Positions 55,048 to 64,000 of a DNA stretch of 64,000 nt are shown in pieces; the stretch's first letter is position 1, and every line of letters begins with the position of its first letter. Made by a program: the position numbers and the translations under genes. This stretch comes from Trichobilharzia regenti (taxonomy: Eukaryota > Platyhelminthes > Trematoda > Strigeidida > Schistosomatidae), in contig OX235270.1 in the NCBI GenBank assembly GCA_944472135.2, positions 42,656,352 through 42,720,351 on the forward strand. The letters run 5' to 3'. Under the pieces are notes generated by a model. The model ran no database searches, was not told the DNA's origin, and saw only the letters and a list, made by a program, of their open reading frames with translations.

Positions 55048-56620
55048 TTATTGCTCCCTTGGGTTCCTAGTGGGACATAGGGCTTCAACTGAACGTCTCC
55101 ATTTGCTTCTGTCTTCTGCTATACTTTTCGCCTGCATCCATGTTAATCCATATTCTTTCAACTCCTCTTCACACGATCTCCTCCATGTCACCCTTGCGCT
55201 GACGTCCCACACGCCGCTTCCCTTTCGGGTTCCACTCGAGCAATGGCCTGACGCTCGCGCGATGTCACCCAGCGGCCTCCTCAGCGAGTGTCCGATCCAT
55301 CTCCACTTTCTCCTGCATTTTTGTTGGGCAATTGATTGGTTCTTGTTTTGTTTGTTCCTATAACTCCTTGTTGGTGATTCTTTCCGGTCCGGCCATCTAA
55401 TCTTCAGTATTGAGCGAAGACAGTTGTTGATGAAGGTCTGCAACCTTTTGAAAATATTCTTTGTGGCCCGCCAAGTTTCTGATCCATATATAGAAGAACT
55501 GAATTTATGTTTGTATTGAAAATCCGACCGAATTTTGTTGGTGATGCTGAGTGATGAAGATTTCCAGATTGGTTTCAGGTTGATGAATGTGTTTCTCGCC
55601 TTCCCGATTCTCGAATTGACATCCTCGTCCTTTCCGACTGCCTGTGGTTGAGACAATGCTCCCTAGATAAGTGAGTGAATGAAGTAACCTCTTTCAAATC
55701 CCTCCCGTTGATGGTGATTGACGTTGGATGTTGTTGCTGTTGTTGGTTGGTTATTTTCATAACCTCCGTGTTGTCTATGTTTACCTGGAGTCCTGTTGTC
55801 AGTCACGTCTCGTAAACCGTTAATGCCCAGCTCTTGCTACGCTGGGACTCACGCTGTTCCCTGAAGTTTCTCAGAAACGCTTAGTAATAACAGACGCGAA
55901 AACCAAAACACCGATTGGCCACTCGAGAATTCTTTATTCTAACACCAACACATAGCCAACTTTACAACTAAGGTCTATGAACAAATATTACAATAATAAA
56001 TCACAATATTACTTCTGACGGTTTTCTGCTGACTTCTTTCTGAACAGCGACCGATGAGACGATGACTGTCGTATTGATGCCTTCGCGAAAATTGGGGAAG
56101 TCGGTTTTGAGCAAACAACCATGAATTGATCGTTCAATCTTCAACTACATTGACACCTGTCTTTGCTGCTTCTTCGACCAGTTTGTCGGTTTTCGCTTGT
56201 AAGTCTTCGATTTTGTGACAGTGACATCACACATAAATCATCCACGCGCGAAATCCAGGTCTTCTAGGTTCTTTACGTCGGTCCAGGATATTCCTGTCTT
56301 CTCGTTTCCCACTGTGTGATGCATAATCAAGTCCACCACAATTAAGAATATCATTGGTAGTTTCCAAATTACTTCGCAGTCAACGCTGTCGAAGGCCTTC
56401 TCAAAGTCTAAGTCTGTAAAGTTGAGGTAGAGGTTTGATTGCCATTCCATGCTTTGTTCTGTGGTGATGATTCGTGGAGTTGCAATTTGGTCAGAACATG
56501 ATTTGCCTGACTTTCCTGAATGCAGCCAGCTTGTTCTGATCGGAATTCTGTATCCAGTGCGTCCTTTATTCCCTCCAGTATGATGCGACTCAGGATTTTA
56601 CTTGGCGTCAACAGGAGCAT
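55048..56620 (-). pseudogene. RTE-2 copy D reverse transcriptase remains
   Basis: Pieces are readable as LLTPSKILSRIILEGIKDAL, NFTDLDFEKAFDSVDCEVIW, and after the solo LTR GKARNTFINLKPIWKSSSLS, TFINNCLRSILKIRWPDRKE and RRKWRWIGHSLRRPLGDIAR. The FADD region is degraded (LEDLDFARG). Stops, a deletion and the LTR break the frame. Confidence 0.8.
55797..56155 (-). mobile_element. BEL/Pao solo LTR inside RTE-2 copy D, with TSD
   Basis: The 359-bp LTR (TGTC...TGACA) is flanked by CCTGT at 55792-55796 and 56156-56160. It is nearly identical, in opposite orientation, to the gag-linked LTR at 59265-59623, so it is a recent insertion followed by LTR recombination. Confidence 0.88.
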
Positions 56621-56825
56621 GATTCCTCGCCAGTTCTTGCAGAGTGAGGCGTAAGTCGCCCTTCTTTGGTAGTTTCACGAGGTAACCTTTCCCCCAGTCA
56701 GTAGACACCTTTCCCTCCTTCCAGAGAACATTAAAGAATAAAAAAATTATTTAGCGGGAATGTGTCTTAGTTAGAGCGATGTTCAAATGAAAACACTAGG
56801 TTTTAAAAGTGGTGTAGTTTATTTA

Positions 56826-58242
56826 TCAGTTCAGTAATCCTTTGAAGTGATCCGCCCATTGTTTAATCTGTTTTTCTTCCTTAGTAATTGGGTTCCCTTG
56901 GCTGTCTTTTATAGGTTTCGCTTGTGTTAATTTCCTCCCAGATAGAGACTTGGTTATCTGATATAGTGTCCTCAGGTCCCTTTTGCCTGCTGCCTTATCA
57001 GCTTCAGTGGCGAGGTTGTCGTTGAATCGTCTTTTGTCCTTCCTAGCACTCTTCTTCACTTCTTTGTTCAGTGCTGTGTACGTTGAGCTCAGCGTGTCTT
57101 TCTCCTGTCTGCCCTTGCATTGAGTCATTTTCTCTGTCACCATTCTCCTCTCCTCTGTTAGCTTCCAAGTGTCCGTTGAGAGCCATTCCTTGTCTTGTCT
57201 CTTCTCTCTTCCTAAACCAATTGAACAGGTTTCTTTGAAAATCACCTTCCGAGAGTTCCAATGTTCTTCCACGCATGATTCCTCAGTGATGTCACGCAGT
57301 GTTTCCTGCTTTGCCCTGACAGTTGCAGTGAAAGTGTCCTTTGTGGTTGTGTCCTTCAGTAATTGAGTGTTGAACTTGCATTGTGGCCTATTCCCAGCTA
57401 TCCTCGAGGCTTTTAGTTTCACCTTGAAGGTCCCTTGTACCAGACAGTGGTCTGAACCCACATCTGCTCCTCTCCTCGACCTTGTGTCCAGGAGGCTCCG
57501 TCTCCACTTTCTTGAAATTGAGATGAAGTCTATTTGGTTCTTGGTGTTTCCATCTGGTGAAATCCATGTCGTCTTGTGTATATCCTTGTGTTTGAACACA
57601 CTACCGCCAATCACCAAATCATTGAAAGCACAGAAGTCTGAGAAGAGTTCACCACTGTCGTTCATTTCACCGAGGGCCTCGGGACCCATGGTGAGTTCTC
57701 TTCCTGTGTTGTCTCCTCCCAGCTTCGTATTCATGTCGCCCATCAGGATTTTGATATCGCCATTTGGGACGTTGTCCATTATTGCCTGTAGTTTTCTGTA
57801 GAATGCCTCCTTCTTCTCTTGTTCTGAGACCTTTGTAGACGCATAGCATTGAATGATTGTAACCTTCCTTCCTTCCTTTTGAGTTAAACCTGGCCGTTAT
57901 TATCTTGGAGGAGATTGGTTTCCACTGCATGAGAGCTTTAGCTGCTGTTGGTGACATCATGATGGCCACTCCCTCGGTGTGCTCGTGGTTGTCCTCTGGG
58001 TGACCAGAATAAATTACTGTCTCTCCAGTAGGTAGTTGGCACCTTCCAGTTCCGTTCCATCTGCTTTCACAGATTCCCAACACTTCTATTCTGTACCTTC
58101 TCATTTCAGCGGCTACCTGGGCAGCCTTTCCAGTTTCGTATATTGTGCGAACATTCCATGTACCCATCCTTACTTTTGCTTTAATCGAAAGAAGGCACAT
58201 CGGCTGACTGGCTTCTCGAAATCTTTCACCAGCCTGCGTCAT
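56826..58242 (-). pseudogene. RTE-2 copy D endonuclease region
   Basis: The first frame (58242-57667) has GTWNVRTIYETGKAAQVAAE, GICESRWNGTG and HPEDNHEHTEGVAIMMSP. An indel in the 'ggaaggaagg' run near 57870 shifts it. The second frame (57779-56826) is open for 317 codons with GDMNTKLGGDNTGRE, IGGSVFKHKDIHKTTW, SDHCLVQGTF and continues through the endonuclease-RT linker to HFKGLLN. That uninterrupted linker shows that RTE proteins of this group are one frame. Confidence 0.85.
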
Positions 58243-58452
58243 TTTGCTTCCCCGATTCCAGCGAAAAGTAAGGCTATTGCTTATGTTGTTAGAATTTTTA
58301 ATATATTTATTCGTTGAAGTTTCTGTAGCGATTTGGTTGTTTTACAGGGGTGGAGTTGCTAGCATCACGCCTCAACCCTCCCTCTTTACTCGGGCTTGGG
58401 ACCGGCGAGAAAACTAGTAAGCTAGTAGCCTAGCAAGCTAGTATCCAAGAAT

Positions 58453-59264
58453 GCTGTATGAATGATTTATTTTACCACTTCCCAGTGTTCATCCAAAGAT
58501 AGGTCATCCCATGCTAAAGGACAGTCTGCGTCGGACAAGAGCCTCCGCATTTCAGCATAGTCACTCTTGCTATAAAACAGGCATGGACGCGTAATGCCAC
58601 ACTGCAAATGCTCGCGGAGAACGGGATCGAAACTTATGACTGCATGGTTACTACTTCCTAGAGGAGTCATGATCTGGACCTTTCGGAAGGGTAGTTCGTC
58701 ACTAGTTTTCATGACTTTACACTAGGTCCCTACCCAGTGTCATCTCTAACATTCACAGTCAGTCCCATATTTCGAATACTTTGCAGTAGATTTCTGCCAA
58801 ATTTTCCTTTAGCATACCCCAAGCCAGAGTTCAGTGATGGGGTATTGAAATCTCCAGCTATGGTGATTTGGTCGTAGCCCAAACCTCGTATCCCTATCGT
58901 AGTGCTGAGCAGTAGCTGGTTGTGCTCTGCCCCACAGGTAGGAGATCGGTAGACGCCACCCAGTAAGTGCTTGGTGTGGCCTACGGTGAAATGACACCAT
59001 ATGGGGTCTGGGAGTTCGATAAGTGGTGGGTCCGTTTCGCGCACACATTTAAGTTGCCTATCATAGTATATAGCTACTTCCCCTAATTCCATATTAACCC
59101 TGTCTCTCCTGACCAAAACCATATCACCTACACAGATTTCATTGACGGCGATAGTGTCGTTTAGCCAAGTTTCAGTGAGAATGAACATTTTCAGTTGTAG
59201 GCGTGCTTGGAGATTTTGGAGTTCAAACATATTTCCTCTAGCCCCCTCACATTGCTATATAGGC
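58453..59264 (-). pseudogene. CR1/Jockey-like non-LTR element: endonuclease part
   Basis: From 59260 down, the minus strand reads SNVRGARGNMFELQNLQARL, MFILTETWLNDTIAVNEICV, EVAIYYDRQLKCV, then HLLGGVYRSPT and YDQITIAGDFNTPSLN. The last block, LGSSNHAVISFDP, has the SNH version of the SDH motif. It runs into the GTATCCAAGAAT site of RTE-2 copy D and continues at 55027. Upstream it is cut at 59264 by the BEL LTR. Confidence 0.8.
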
Positions 59265-59623
59265 TGTCAACGTAGTTGAAGATTGAACGATCAATTCATG
59301 GTTGTTTGCTCAAAACCGACTTCCCCAATTTTCGCGAAGGCATCAATACGACAGTCATCGTCTCATCGGTCGCTGTTCAGAAAGAAGTCAGCAGAAAACC
59401 GTCAGAAGTAATATTGTGATTTATTATTGTAATATTTGTTCATAGACCTTAGTTGTAAAGTTGGCTATGTGTTGGTGTTAGAATAAAGAATTCTCGAGTG
59501 GCCAATCGGTGTTTTGGTTTTCGCGTCTGTTATTACTAAGCGTTTCTGAGAAACTTCAGGGAACAGCGTGAGTCCCAGCGTAGCAAGAGCTGGGCATTAA
59601 CGGTTTACGAGACGTGGCTGACA
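59265..59623 (+). repeat. BEL/Pao 5' LTR
   Basis: A 359-bp LTR, TGTCAACG...TGGCTGACA, immediately upstream of gag. The match to the solo LTR at 55797-56155 is near-perfect. The partner LTR is missing because the element is truncated. Confidence 0.85.
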
Positions 59624-60533
59624 GTTTCTGACGGGAGAAACAGATTCTGGCGGATTCAAACAGTTGGTGGAAGTTTCGATAGTCACCGTTCATCTTTCCT
59701 GGTGCCGGTCAAGTCCTCTTTGAACAAGCAGTATCTGGAACGTTTTTGGATTGGGTCAAGTTCAACAATGCCTGGGTCAAAGAAGGGACAGAGTGTCTTG
59801 GATGCAAACAGGAAAGTAAGTCATGGTGACTTGTCTGTTAATTGTAACGATGTGTCTGATGTTAAACATGATATGGTTGATGTTACTGTTTCGCCGTTCA
59901 GGGATAATAGGAACATCAAACTCCCTAAATTTGAACCACGATGTTTCGATGGAAACCCGGCTGATTATTTACAATTTGTAAAGGAGTTTGAAATCATGCT
60001 AAGTGGTTTTTTATTAAATGATGAAATGAAGTTAATGTATTTGATGAGATATTGCATTGGAGATGCTTCAAGAGCTATACAGTGCTGTAAGTTTATGAAG
60101 CCGAAAGAGGAATACTACGAGGCTATGAGCATATTACGTCAAAGGTTTGGAAGAACTTCGATGGTAATGGTGGTCAATTACAGGATGACTCCCAGGCATT
60201 CACTGAGTTTTTGGATAATCTGATGACTTACAAGAATGCATTGATTTCAATGAATTGCATGAGCGACCTCGACTCATGTTCCGTCCTAGAGGTAATAGCA
60301 AGACGCCTGCCTACTCGACTGCAAAGGAAGTTGGTGAAGATAAGCTCCCGTATGGAGGATGAGGGTACCGAGCCAAAGTTCGATGACATTCTGAAACTGG
60401 TAAACAATAGTGTGAATCAATCTCTGAGCAAGTTTGCCAGTATATTGAATCTCACCTCTAGAATAGATCAGTCTGAGGGAAAAAAGCAATTATTCATATC
60501 TTCATATCACTCATATCTTTAGAGCATTTATTA
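59624..60533 (+). pseudogene. BEL/Pao gag, truncated and frameshifted
   Basis: After an ~80-base leader, the frame from 59702 contains NIKLPKFEPRCFDGNPADYL and DEMKLMYLMRYCIGDASRAI, the capsid-like region of BEL/Pao gag (Sinbad and Saci-1 type in schistosomes, from memory). A frameshift near 60160 moves to the frame 60211-60522, which has TYKNALISMNCMSDLDSCSV and LPTRLQRKLVKISSRMED. The sequence then breaks at about 60533 into unrelated duplicated sequence. Protease, RT and integrase are absent. Confidence 0.8.
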
Positions 60534-62001
60534 TTAAACAAGTTATCTGTAGAAATTTTGTGATGTTCAGGTTACAATGCTTCTGTGCATGAAGGGAATG
60601 ATGGTGAAAGTGAAGACAGAATGAAGTTTCCTAAAAACTCACTATGATCTCTGTAAACTGTTGATAAGGAACTGCATCAAAGGAAGAAGTTCCGAATAGC
60701 TAGAAAATATTGTTGCAGTTTCAATGATTAATACCTTTTACATTTGTAAATCATCTTTCCGAAGTTCAGAGTGACGCCGAAACATCAATGCTACCTTATA
60801 GGCCCTACAGAAATTCGTGAGAGATCTGACATGTCATGTCGTCTTACGAATTCTAAGCTTTCAATTCACCTGTCAATGAATTACCACTTATCTACTTCAC
60901 GATAGTCTTTTTATTTACACACTATTACACTCCATTTTATCGTAACTGCATAGGCCTTTATTAAAGCTGAGACTCACTCTTTTTGCCTATTAGTTGTTTG
61001 CCTTAAGTCTGTTTTGATTAGAAACACAACAGCACCAGTGTTTGAACAAAGCTGTATTTTCATGGAAAGCGTCATAGTTTCCATGCTTACACCGATATGG
61101 TTGGAATTAATCATTGTAAATATATACTAACATTCCAAGGACTCTATAGCCAATCGCCGTATATATCGTGTAGGTGGACTTTCAATGACGCATTACCGAT
61201 AAATGTCTTTTATGCCATTTTGCAGTTTCTCAGAACGTCGTTCCCCTCCTGAAACTACATGAGGGCATTGCACTTAGCCAAATATACAGCATTCATTGTG
61301 AAGGCTTGACAATTTAACACTAAGCATAACTTGTTCTAATTACTCGTACAATAGTTGAACGACTTAAACTTTTAAAAAGGTATTAATTTATGATGCTTCA
61401 CGATTGCAGTTTATAACACAACTTATTAACAATAACAATAAAGTATATTTTCATATAAACATATGAATTTACATCAGAACGCATGCCATTTTTACAGGCA
61501 CGATCAAGTGTGATATAATCTCAAATCGTAGATTGTCTACAAGTTAATAATGTTTCAACAGCTAAATATTTGATATATATATATAAATACACTCATTGTC
61601 TGAACCGGGCCGTATAGTTATTGAATTGTACAGTAGTCCTCCAGGTTTCGCGGGAAAATGGGCTTCCTTCCGTTTTCAACCCGGCCTCATCTACTCAGTT
61701 ATTCGTTTCATGTAGACTTCATTTTGCACTGTAATTTAGCACTTGTAATCATACGGATGGACATCATGTTTTAAGTGAAATAGTAGCGATGCACTACTTT
61801 TGAATACACTTAATCTAATGCGAAGTCGGACTCCACCGCATTGCCTAAATTTTGTTCTTATGTTTCAGTTGAATAGGTTAGGTTTTTTGCATTTGGTCCC
61901 TACAGATTTACCCATGACTAAGTGACGTAATTGTCTGGCTTCAAGCAGATATTTAGTTTTGACTAAAGTACTAATAACTCACCCCTTATACTGATCGACA
62001 G
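60534..62001 (-). repeat. Duplicated flank, copy 2: empty-site equivalent of the Gypsy insertion
   Basis: It is the reverse complement of 7230-7828 plus 13192-13601 with those parts joined. The join is at 60893-60896 (plus strand 'tact', the complement of AGTA). The coding-like block near 60570-60690 is a decayed version of the block at 13544-13323. It is cut on the right by the LTR at 62002. Confidence 0.8.
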
Positions 62002-62330
62002 TGTTGATACAGAATTACACTTACGAGTTCTTGTTCTAAGGCTTACCAGTCTAGTAAGCCATACTCCTACCGTAAGCATATCAAATAATACACCAGAATA
62101 TTACATGATAAATTTTATTCCGGCGCAACACAAAAGGTTTCATTAAATATGTTGGTTGAGCAGAGCGCAAGATGAAAGTCTTAGTTCGGGAAGTATATCC
62201 AATTATTCAACAGAAATTATCTAGTATCTAAATGGCTTCACATTTTAATACTTTCACGGCTCAAGCAAACAGAAGAGTACCATATATGCAAGATTAAACA
62301 GTCAATACCAAAATATGTGGGATCCTATCA
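62002..62330 (-). repeat. 3' LTR of a second Gypsy-type element
   Basis: The proposed LTR is about 329 bp and runs, on the minus strand, from TGATAGGATCCC to GTATCAACA, giving TG...CA ends. It is preceded by the purine tract CTTTACGGGGGGAGG. The second LTR lies outside the window, so the left end is inferred from the TG...CA rule alone. Confidence 0.55.
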
Positions 62331-64000
62331 CCTCCCCCCGTAAAGAGTGTAGGACTTGCTTTTTGGATCTATTTGTAAAGGTTTCGGAGCTCTTCTTTGT
62401 CGAGTTGACCTCTGCGTGGTACTGGATAGAGTGTGATCTGTGTGTCTGACACATAACTGTCCTTTTTCATTCGTACGATAATGCAGCAAGAATTTATCCA
62501 AAATTTCTTCTGTTGTTCCCTCCCCCTTCGCTTTTGCATAAGCACGCTTAAGGGTGTCGACGAAACGTTCGGTCTGTCCATTCGATTGGGGATGATACGG
62601 GGGGCTACGAATATGCTGGATGCCAAACAGTTTGCAGCAACCAAGTTTGTCCTGGAAGACAGAAGCGTGCTTTTGACGAAGGCGTTGCAAGAGAGATTGA
62701 TCAGATACATCTCCGGGAACAACGTTGTGTGGTGAAGACGAAACATTAGGGCATACTGAATTTAATGGTACATTAAAGATATGGAGCTTGTCTAACCAGT
62801 CAAGACCAAGCAAATCCAAATCATGGTAGTTTGTAACGTAACATACACCATTGAAGTGATGCTCACCAAACTGAACCTGGCAATTGATCTCACCCACAAG
62901 TTTCAGTATATCTCCAGAGACATTCTTGGCGACATGCTCGGTCGGCAGAATCTGTGGGCAACCAAGTTTGCGCCACGTAGTTCGGGAAATTACGGTGATA
63001 TCTGATGCCGTATCCAACTGAAGACGAATACGTTTGCCGTTAATATCTAGTGTTATGTACTTACGTTTGCTGGCGAACTCGACTTTGGAAGTAGTGAAAA
63101 CGGTCTGTACTCGAGGAGATCGTTTCGGCTTGAAACGACTACTTCTGTTCCTCACCGAGGAATTTTTCTGCGGTGTACAGTAACCCTCCTTATGTCCAAA
63201 ACGGTGACAATTACGGCATTTATGTTTCTTGAAAGGACAGAACTTGACAAAATGCCACGAACCACAGTGCCAGCACACTGAAGGAGGTTTAGCTGAATTT
63301 TGAGACTGACGTTCTGTGTGCTTAACGGTGATCGGAGGACTTTTCACTGTGTTAATCGAACCAAATTCAGACGACTGTCGTTTGCACTCCGCCATAGCAG
63401 TATCGTGCTTCAAGTTGATTAAACGTAGGCATTCTGCTGTCACCATTTGTAAGGTCATTTTCGGGTCTTGTTGCACAAGTGACAGAAGTCGAGTTCGTAT
63501 GTCAGTATCTTCTGGGTTCTTCAACCCACAAATAAAAATGAAACACTTGAACTGATCTGATGTCATTTCGTGTGGTTTGAACCTTTCACATTCCTTGTTC
63601 ACTTTGCCAGCGTAAGTCACATAATCATCGGAAGGAATTTTTGTCAACTGAAAACATTGATACCGAATATTAAACATGGACGACTGTTCACCAAAGATTT
63701 GTGATAAAACGGTGACTGTCTCATCGAATGATAACTCACGTGGGTTCTTGGGCAGAATGAAATTAACATATCTGTTGTGCTCAACAGTACCAAGTTTTCT
63801 TAGTAACAATCGGACTTTGGCAGCATCATCAAACATGTAGCATTCAATACGGAAGACGTCTTCGTAACGATTGAACCATGCATCAAATACGAGACCAGAT
63901 ATTGGATCGTAGTTGAACTCACTGATAGAATTTGAGATGCTTTCATATTTGTCAGAATGAGATGTCGATGGAACTTGAATGGACAGCTTCTGAGTGAGAG
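62328..64000 (-). CDS. Gypsy-type gag-protease fused in frame to integrase end (RT and RNase H deleted)
   Basis: The frame is open from the window edge (64000) to TGA at 62328. From N to C: a gag region (FDAWFNRYEDVFRIECYMFD; VYAGK-like helices; ECERFKPHEMTSDQFKCFIF), two zinc knuckles CWHCGSWHFVKFC and CRNCHRFGHKEGYC, and a protease with LQLDTASDITVIS and LLGLDWLDKL. RT begins (RLRQKHASVFQDKLG) but at once jumps to integrase RSPPYHPQSNGQTERFVDTL and the integrase tail. So about 700-900 residues of RT, RNase H and most of integrase are missing, yet the frame is kept. Two knuckles suggest a mag/Gulliver-like lineage rather than the CHCC type at 7.8 kb. The stop lies in the first codon of the LTR. 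Confidence 0.8.
   Translation of the reverse strand, partial: LTQKLSIQVPSTSHSDKYESISNSISEFNYDPISGLVFDAWFNRYEDVFRIECYMFDDAAKVRLLLRKLGTVEHNRYVNFILPKNPRELSFDETVTVLSQIFGEQSSMFNIRYQCFQLTKIPSDDYVTYAGKVNKECERFKPHEMTSDQFKCFIFICGLKNPEDTDIRTRLLSLVQQDPKMTLQMVTAECLRLINLKHDTAMAECKRQSSEFGSINTVKSPPITVKHTERQSQNSAKPPSVCWHCGSWHFVKFCPFKKHKCRNCHRFGHKEGYCTPQKNSSVRNRSSRFKPKRSPRVQTVFTTSKVEFASKRKYITLDINGKRIRLQLDTASDITVISRTTWRKLGCPQILPTEHVAKNVSGDILKLVGEINCQVQFGEHHFNGVCYVTNYHDLDLLGLDWLDKLHIFNVPLNSVCPNVSSSPHNVVPGDVSDQSLLQRLRQKHASVFQDKLGCCKLFGIQHIRSPPYHPQSNGQTERFVDTLKRAYAKAKGEGTTEEILDKFLLHYRTNEKGQLCVRHTDHTLSSTTQRSTRQRRAPKPLQIDPKSKSYTLYGGR

Larger units (their letters stand above)
55040..58440 (-). mobile_element. RTE-2 copy D, internally defective, inserted in the CR1-like element
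   Basis: The 12-bp GTATCCAAGAAT flanks it at 55028-55039 and 58441-58452. Removing it rejoins the CR1-like reading across the site. It has the full leader from 'tagcttgctaggctactagc', the endonuclease, the same ~95-nt replacement of N-terminal RT (about 56729-56823) and the same KKGD frameshift as copies B and C. Its tail is a run of AATAAT. It lacks the RTE-1 scar of copies B and C. A BEL solo LTR sits at 55797-56155. Confidence 0.9.

Noticed and set aside
1..64000. CRISPR arrays, operons or prokaryotic systems
   Set aside because: No regularly spaced repeats with unique spacers, no ribosome binding sites and no compact gene strings. Introns and retroelements show a eukaryotic nuclear genome.

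Overview
The window looks like repeat-rich nuclear DNA of a flatworm, most probably a blood fluke (Schistosoma or a close relative). It is AT-rich, its host gene has small exons, and it is dominated by RTE-like non-LTR elements, Penelope-like elements with GIY-YIG endonucleases, CR1/Jockey-like elements, CsRn1/Boudicca-type Gypsy elements and a BEL/Pao element. I cannot name the species. Only one host gene is securely seen: pyruvate dehydrogenase E1 alpha on the minus strand at 47.0-52.1 kb, with five coding exons and the 5' exon missing. A TDP2-like first exon lies at 24.8 kb, and there are weaker host or transposase remnants at 0.9, 6.4 and 13.2-14.2 kb.

Layout. 0-0.5 kb: a BEL LTR end fragment and a solo LTR. 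1.3-4.8 kb: a full-length RTE (called RTE-1, copy A) with a 13-bp target-site duplication (TSD). 7.8-13.2 kb: a complete, young Ty3/Gypsy element on the minus strand. 16-18.5 kb: non-LTR scraps and a tRNA-derived SINE. 19.2-24.0 kb: a Penelope-like element split by RTE-2 copy B. 26.9-28.3 kb: a Jockey/CR1-like 3' half. 29.3-36.1 kb: two Penelope-like copies, one split by RTE-2 copy C, which itself carries an RTE-1 insertion with an inverted 5' part. 37-41 kb: RTE-2 copy E, another Penelope-like remnant and a 5'-truncated RTE-1. 41.3-45.8 kb: chimeric SINEs, a repeat and a decayed RT. 47-52 kb: PDHA1 with repeats in its introns. 53.0-59.3 kb: a CR1-like element split by RTE-2 copy D, which holds a BEL solo LTR. 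59.3-60.5 kb: BEL 5' LTR and gag. 60.5-62.0 kb: a second copy of the sequence that flanks the Gypsy element, without that element. 62.0-64.0 kb: a second Gypsy-type element with an internal in-frame deletion.

How the parts work together. Two RTE families share a 5'-UTR module. Three RTE-2 copies carry the same disabling lesions although two of them have independent TSDs, so the lineage was probably mobilised in trans. Two SINEs join a tRNA-like head to the RTE 5'-UTR module and to the RTE 3' end, a layout that recalls ruminant Bov-tA made from BovB. This LINE/defective-LINE/SINE set is the most interesting system in the window. Names of families are from recognition of domains and motifs only; no database was searched.
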